Shown piece after piece: positions 6,249-10,058 of a stretch of DNA of 10,058 nt. The DNA is from Serpentinimonas sp. (lineage in GTDB: Bacteria; Pseudomonadota; Gammaproteobacteria; Burkholderiales; Burkholderiaceae_C): assembly GCA_025458665.1 (NCBI GenBank), contig JALOSG010000093.1:1-10058 (forward strand). The letters are read 5' to 3'. The stretch's first letter is position 1, and the number at the start of each line of letters is the position of its first letter. The position numbers and the translations under genes were made by a program. Below the pieces are notes generated by a model. That model saw nothing but the letters and a program-made list of their open reading frames with translations. It searched no databases and was not told the DNA's origin.

Positions 6249-7380
6249 ACCCCGGGGGGTGGGGCTGGGCCAGGCGCTCGCGGGCGGGCTGCCCGACATC
6301 TGGCTGCGCCGTAGCGGGCGCGCGCGGCTTCTGTGGCCCGTATCCCTCGTCTACCGCCTGTTGCTGGCCTTGCGGGAAACTCTTTTCCGCATGGGGGTAT
6401 GGCAAAGCGCCACGCTCCCCGTCCCGGTGGTGGTGGTGGGCAATGTGGCGGTGGGCGGTGGCGGCAAAACGCCCACGGTACTGGCAGTGGTGAAGCATTT
6501 GCAAGCCCGGGGCTGGACGCCCGGGATCGTGTCGCGCGGCTACGGCGGGCAGGCCCTGAAAGCCAACGCTACCGCCTGCCTTCGGGTAGAAACTGGACCC
6601 GGCAGCGCTTCGAGCTTTGGCGACGAACCGGTGTTGCTGGCGCGAGCCAGCGGCGTGCCTGTCGTGGTGGGGCGCCGGCGCGCCGAGGCGGCACACACTT
6701 TGCTGGCGCAGGAGCCGCAGGTGGACATCATCGTGTCCGACGACGGCATGCAGCACTGGGCCATGGCCCGCGATCTGACCCTGGTGCTGTTTGACGAACG
6801 GGGGCTGGGCAACGGTTGGCTGCTGCCAGCCGGCCTGCTGCGCGAGCCCTGGCCACCAGCACCGCGGCCTCGGCCCTGGCAACTCTCCAGACCAGATCGG
6901 CCGGCGTTCATCGTCCTCACCCGCCCAGATGCGCCGCCCTTGCCCGCCGATGGTTTTCCCCGCTACAACGTGCACCGCCGGCTGTCGGCCCAAGCCCTAT
7001 CGGCCCATGGAACCCGTCGCCTGCTGGCCGATGTGGTCGCGGCCTGCACTGGCAGCCGGACGCCCTTGTGTGCTTGGGCCGGGATTGCGCAACCTGAGCG
7101 TTTTTTTCAGATGTTGCAAGACCGGGGTGTGCCGCTGGCACATACCCTGCCCTTGCCCGACCACGCCAGCGCGCATGCCATACAGCTAGCCTTGCTGGAT
7201 GGCATGACGCGGCACCCCGACGCCATATGGCTGTGCACCGAAAAAGACGCCGTGAAATGTTTCGATACGCTGCCCGAAGATGTCCAGGATCGCGTCTGGG
7301 CGGTACCGTTGGAGCAGGAAATGGAGCCCGCCTTCTGGGACGCTATCGATGGCTACCTGGCGGCGTGGCGCAAACCCTGA
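6238..7380 (+). CDS. lpxK: Tetraacyldisaccharide 4'-kinase (LpxK)
   Basis: LpxK phosphorylates the 4' position of the lipid A disaccharide on the cytoplasmic face of the inner membrane, a late step of lipid A synthesis. From the GTG at 6238 it has 380 residues. A hydrophobic membrane-associating N-terminal region (LLWPVSLVYRLLLALRETLF) precedes the P-loop GNVAVGGGGKTP (68-79). Then come SRGYGG (99-104), GDEP with D129 (position of the catalytic aspartate known in Aquifex LpxK) and SDDGMQHW with D168-D169 for Mg. LPAGLLREP, AGIAQPERFF, LPDHAS (H309, the likely catalytic-dyad histidine) and TEKDAVK complete the family pattern. GTG 6238 has AGGA just ahead and overlaps exbD by 11 bp. TTG 6220 and GTG 6259 are alternatives in the same frame. 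Confidence 0.93.
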   Translation: MATEPRGVGLGQALAGGLPDIWLRRSGRARLLWPVSLVYRLLLALRETLFRMGVWQSATLPVPVVVVGNVAVGGGGKTPTVLAVVKHLQARGWTPGIVSRGYGGQALKANATACLRVETGPGSASSFGDEPVLLARASGVPVVVGRRRAEAAHTLLAQEPQVDIIVSDDGMQHWAMARDLTLVLFDERGLGNGWLLPAGLLREPWPPAPRPRPWQLSRPDRPAFIVLTRPDAPPLPADGFPRYNVHRRLSAQALSAHGTRRLLADVVAACTGSRTPLCAWAGIAQPERFFQMLQDRGVPLAHTLPLPDHASAHAIQLALLDGMTRHPDAIWLCTEKDAVKCFDTLPEDVQDRVWAVPLEQEMEPAFWDAIDGYLAAWRKP

Positions 7381-7433
7381 GCCCCGGGTGCCGATGCATG
7401 GCCGCTAGCGCCCACTGCGACTATCATCCCGCC

Positions 7434-7661
7434 ATGGACACCAAATTGCTCGAACTGCTGGTTTGCCCGGTCACCAAAGGCCCCCTGATTTACCAGCGCG
7501 ATACGCAAGAACTCTTCTCGCGCAGCGCCCGGCTGGCCTATCCCATCCGCGACGGTATTCCGGTGCTGCTGGAGAACGAGGCCCGCCCGCTGACGGAAGA
7601 GGAAGCCTCGCGCAAGCCCACTCCCAAGCCCGCACCCGACCTTCAGCAGCCACCCACCTGA
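7434..7661 (+). CDS. Trm112/YcaR family small protein
   Basis: A 75-residue protein of the Trm112/UPF0434 family (E. coli YcaR), usually encoded between lpxK and kdsB as here. The family core is intact: MDTKLLELLVCPVTKGPL, then ELFSRSARLAYPIRDGIPVLLENEARPL (26-53). Only one cysteine (C11, in CPVTKGPL) is present, so the four-cysteine zinc site of eukaryotic Trm112 cannot form, as is common in proteobacterial members. The last 15 or so residues are Pro- and Lys-rich and look disordered. It sits 53 bp after lpxK and 10 bp before kdsB. Its role in bacteria is not settled; an accessory part in translation or in lipopolysaccharide synthesis has been considered because of the neighbours. Confidence 0.9.
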   Translation: MDTKLLELLVCPVTKGPLIYQRDTQELFSRSARLAYPIRDGIPVLLENEARPLTEEEASRKPTPKPAPDLQQPPT

Positions 7662-7671
7662 AGCGCCGGCC

Positions 7672-8421
7672 ATGGCCTTCCATGTATTGATACCCGCAAG
7701 GCTGGCATCCACCCGCCTGCCCAACAAACCCCTGGCTGATATAGGCGGCCTGCCGATGGTGGTGCGGGTGGCGCGGCAGGCACACGCCAGCGGCGCCGAG
7801 CGCTGCGTGGTGGCCGCCGACGACATGTCCATCGTGCAGGCCTGCGAGGGCCACGGCGTGGAAGCCTTGCTGACGCGGACCGATCACCCCAGCGGCAGTG
7901 ACCGCCTGGCCGAGGCCTGTGACCTGCTGGCTCTGCCCGATGACGCGCTGGTGGTAAACGTGCAGGGAGACGAACCCCTGATAGACCCCCTGCTCATCAG
8001 CGCAGTGGCCCGCACGCTGGAGCAGCACCCGCATTGCGTCATGAGCACCGCCGCCCACCCGATTGCCGACGCAGCGGAGTTCCAGAACCCTAATGTGGTG
8101 AAGGTGGTGCTGGACAAGGCGGGACAGGCGCTCTATTTCAGCCGCGCCGCCATGCCTTTCTGGCGCGATGCACCGGCCCCGGGTGCACTGCCCCAGGAGC
8201 CCGACGCCCTGCGTCATCTGGGGATTTACGGGTACCGGGTAGGGTTCCTGCGCCAGTTTCCGCGGCTGGAACCGGCACCTCTGGAGCGCTGCGAGTCGCT
8301 GGAACAGTTGCGCGTGCTCTGGCATGGCCACCGCATTGCGGTGCACATATCCCCCGAAGCGGCCGGCCCGGGGGTGGACACACCCCAGGATCTGGAGCGG
8401 GTACGCCGGCTGTTTTCATAG
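7672..8421 (+). CDS. kdsB: 3-deoxy-manno-octulosonate cytidylyltransferase (KdsB)
   Basis: KdsB activates Kdo with CTP to CMP-Kdo, the donor for the inner core of lipopolysaccharide, in the cytoplasm. It has 249 residues, a typical length. The nucleotide-binding start is IPARLASTRLPNKPL (7-21). AADD (48-51), RTDHPSGSDR (69-78) and NVQGDEPLI (96-104, with the Mg-binding D100) follow. YFSRAAMPF (155-163), RHLGIYGYR (181-189), ESLEQLR (208-214) and GVDTPQDL (234-241, with the second Mg-binding D236) complete the family set. The short gap after the Trm112-like gene and the lack of a terminator put it in the exbB-lpxK operon. Together with lpxK it supplies the lipid A and Kdo steps. Confidence 0.96.
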   Translation: MAFHVLIPARLASTRLPNKPLADIGGLPMVVRVARQAHASGAERCVVAADDMSIVQACEGHGVEALLTRTDHPSGSDRLAEACDLLALPDDALVVNVQGDEPLIDPLLISAVARTLEQHPHCVMSTAAHPIADAAEFQNPNVVKVVLDKAGQALYFSRAAMPFWRDAPAPGALPQEPDALRHLGIYGYRVGFLRQFPRLEPAPLERCESLEQLRVLWHGHRIAVHISPEAAGPGVDTPQDLERVRRLFS

Positions 8422-8545
8422 CGCAAAACACTGTAAGCCAGCGTCAGGAGTGTGCGTGCTATCCTCGCCGCTCGATTTCCCCCTCTGGGGACGGTCCAGG
8501 AGACATCGGGCCGCAAGAATTTGAACCATGGATTGAAGGACCGTC
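8422..8545 (+). promoter_or_regulatory. Promoter and structured leader of adk
   Basis: TGCTATCCT (8457-8465) is a possible extended -10; the -35 is weak. The leader of about 74 bases would hold a small hairpin, TCCCC-CTCT-GGGGA (8478-8491). It also has an exact 8-bp inverted repeat, GACGGTCC (8490-8497) with GGACCGTC (8538-8545). The right arm covers most of the AGGA ribosome binding site (8537-8540) and reaches the base before the ATG. The two stems share bases 8490-8491, so they compete. Control of adk by this fold is inference. Confidence 0.4.
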
Positions 8546-9202
8546 ATGAGACTGATACTGTTGGGCGCGCCGGGCGCCGGCAAGGGCACGCAGGCCACGT
8601 TCATCTGCCAGAAATTTGGCATTCCGCAAATTTCCACGGGTGACATGCTGCGCGCCGCAGTCAAGGCGGGCACCCCCCTGGGTATCGAAGCCAAGAAGAT
8701 CATGGACTCGGGCGGACTGGTCGGCGACGACCTCATCATCAACCTGGTGAAAGACCGCATTGCCCAGCCCGACTGCGCCAAGGGCTTTCTGTTTGATGGC
8801 TTCCCCCGCACCATTCCCCAGGCCGATGCCATGAAGAGCGCCGGCGTGAAGCTGGACTACGTGCTGGAAATAGACGTGCCCTTCGATGCCATCATCGAGC
8901 GCATGAGCGGGCGCCGCACCCATCCGGCCTCGGGCCGCACCTACCACATCAAGTTCAACCCGCCCAAGGTGGAGGGCGTGGACGATGTGACCGGTGAGCC
9001 CCTCATCCAGCGCGACGACGACAAGACCGAAACCGTCACCAAGCGGCTGGAGGTGTACAGCGCCCAGACGCGTCCGCTGGTGGACTACTACGCGAACTGG
9101 GCCGCCGCCGAACCTGCGGCAGCGCCCAAGTACCGCAAGATCAGTGGCACCGGACAGGTGGAAGAAATCACCGCCCGGGCCATGAAGGCACTCAGCGAGT
9201 AA
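8546..9202 (+). CDS. adk: Adenylate kinase (Adk)
   Basis: Adk interconverts ATP + AMP and 2 ADP in the cytoplasm. It has 218 residues, against 214 in E. coli. The P-loop GAPGAGKGT (7-15) is followed by the AMP-binding region (about 30-59, STGDMLRAAV onward) and GFPRTIPQA (85-93). The long-type LID domain (122-159) runs GRRTHPASGRTYHIKFNPP to GEPLIQRDDD. The LID has no cysteines, so it is the hydrogen-bonded, zinc-free type, as in E. coli. GAAGGA (8535-8540) lies five bases before the ATG. A 124-bp gap with a possible promoter separates it from kdsB, so it may be expressed apart from the lipopolysaccharide genes. It converges on the asparaginase gene with 16 bp between the stops. Confidence 0.97.
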   Translation: MRLILLGAPGAGKGTQATFICQKFGIPQISTGDMLRAAVKAGTPLGIEAKKIMDSGGLVGDDLIINLVKDRIAQPDCAKGFLFDGFPRTIPQADAMKSAGVKLDYVLEIDVPFDAIIERMSGRRTHPASGRTYHIKFNPPKVEGVDDVTGEPLIQRDDDKTETVTKRLEVYSAQTRPLVDYYANWAAAEPAAAPKYRKISGTGQVEEITARAMKALSE

Positions 9203-9209
9203 GCCCACC

Positions 9210-9231
9210 GGAGCGGGCTCAGCCCCGCTCC
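9210..9231. terminator. Hairpin at the adk/asparaginase convergence
   Basis: GGAGCGGG, loop CTCAGC, CCCGCTCC form a perfect 8-bp stem between the adk stop and the last codons of the asparaginase gene. No T-tract follows on either strand, so termination here would be weak or need Rho. Confidence 0.4.
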
Positions 9232-10058
9232 ATGTCCTCGTCGCCCACCCCGGCCAGCGCCAGCATCAGCGCGATACGCGCCTTGGCCGGTACCAGGGAA
9301 CTGTAGTACCAAGCCGGGCCGCCCCGGCCGTCCGGTGGCCGGACACGGCCCCGCGCACAGCGGGTGGTGATGCACACACCCCATCCAGCGGCCACTGCCT
9401 CGCGCAAGGCTGCCTCGAGTCCCACATTCAGCGTGCCGTTGCCGGTGCCGGCCACCACCAGGCCGCGTGGCCGCTGCCCCTCTTTGTCACCCAGGCGCGA
9501 GGCAACCAGCAGGTCGCGCACCAGAGCGCCATCGGCGTCGGTGTGGTTGCTGATCCAGTCGACGCGGGGCCATTGCGGCTGGGCCAAGAGGCGTTCCAGG
9601 GCTGTCGTATCAGCGCGGGGAGCTTCGGGCCAGGCGCGCCACGGCACCCAGGCACCCGCTTCCAGCACTCCCAGCGCACCCGCATCCCCGGCGTCGAACG
9701 CATCCACCCGCCAGGTGTGTACTTTGCGAACCTCCAGCCCGCTGAACACCTGCCCTGCACACACCGCCAGCACCCCGCGCGCGCCAGGAAGGGCTGCCAG
9801 CCACAAGGCATCGGCCAGATTCTGTGGACCGTCGGGCACCAGTGCGGAGGCCGGCCGCATGGCGCAGGTGAGCACCACCGGCTTGGCAGGGTGCAGCAGG
9901 CGGTGCAGCAGGTAGGCGGTTTCCTCCAGCGTGTCGGTCCCGTGGGTGACCACCACGCCGGTCACGGAAGGGTCGGCCAGCAGCGCGGCGGTACGCACCA
10001 GCAACGCGCGCCACACCCCGTGGTGCATGTCCTTGCTGTCCACCTGTGCCACCTGCTC
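9219..10058 (-). CDS. L-asparaginase, type I/II family (N-terminus beyond right edge)
   Basis: The enzyme hydrolyses L-asparagine to aspartate and ammonia. The C-terminal 279 residues are visible; the N-terminal TGGTI motif with the first catalytic threonine lies outside the window. The frame enters as EQVAQVDSKDM, a conserved family stretch, so the GTG at 10052 is an internal valine, not a start. Further motifs are VVVTHGTDTLEETAYLL, holding the second catalytic Thr-Asp pair, and AKPVVLTCAMRPASALVPDGPQNL, with the catalytic Lys in KPVVL. Then come SNHTDADG and VVAGTGNGTLN. Whether it is a cytoplasmic or periplasmic form cannot be told without the N-terminus. It converges on adk. Confidence 0.93.
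   Translation of the reverse strand, partial: EQVAQVDSKDMHHGVWRALLVRTAALLADPSVTGVVVTHGTDTLEETAYLLHRLLHPAKPVVLTCAMRPASALVPDGPQNLADALWLAALPGARGVLAVCAGQVFSGLEVRKVHTWRVDAFDAGDAGALGVLEAGAWVPWRAWPEAPRADTTALERLLAQPQWPRVDWISNHTDADGALVRDLLVASRLGDKEGQRPRGLVVAGTGNGTLNVGLEAALREAVAAGWGVCITTRCARGRVRPPDGRGGPAWYYSSLVPAKARIALMLALAGVGDEDMERG

Noticed and set aside
7381..7433. A separate promoter for the Trm112-like gene
   Set aside because: The 53-bp gap shows no -10/-35 pair or palindrome of note; operon read-through from lpxK is simpler.

Overview
The window is a gene-dense, GC-rich stretch of housekeeping chromosome. The protein sequences and gene order (clpA-clpS-icd, sodB next to xseA, and exbB-exbD-lpxK-trm112-kdsB-adk) point to a beta-proteobacterium. 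The best guess is the Comamonadaceae (Acidovorax-like), judged by recognition, not by a database search. I see no tRNA, rRNA, CRISPR array, insertion sequence, phage gene or other sign of recent transfer.

Left part, 1-2320, minus strand: the N-terminal part of clpA (running off the left edge), clpS and icd. These are an AAA+ unfoldase, its N-degron adaptor and NADP-dependent isocitrate dehydrogenase. A strong Rho-independent terminator separates icd from clpS. A heat-shock (sigma-32) type promoter lies between clpS and clpA. A small secreted DUF192 protein diverges from icd and converges on the iron superoxide dismutase gene sodB (minus strand).

Middle, 3500-5170: xseA (exonuclease VII large subunit, minus strand) keeps its OB-fold and catalytic motifs but has an in-frame TAA at 3881-3883 that would cut off the last ~126 residues. 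The 294-bp divergent region between xseA and exbB holds two tandem DnaA boxes abutting a perfect 15-bp palindrome.

Right part, 5171-9202, plus strand: exbB and exbD (proton-driven inner-membrane energiser), lpxK (lipid A 4'-kinase), a Trm112/YcaR-like small protein, kdsB (CMP-Kdo synthetase) and, after a 124-bp leader region, adk (adenylate kinase). exbB to kdsB is tightly packed, with one overlap, and looks like one operon for outer-membrane energisation and lipopolysaccharide precursors. adk probably has its own promoter and a leader able to fold over its ribosome binding site. A type I/II L-asparaginase gene (minus strand) runs off the right edge and converges on adk.

I found no new multi-gene system. 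The items worth checking are the broken xseA, the DnaA-box module, the sigma-32-like clpA promoter and the adk leader inverted repeat.
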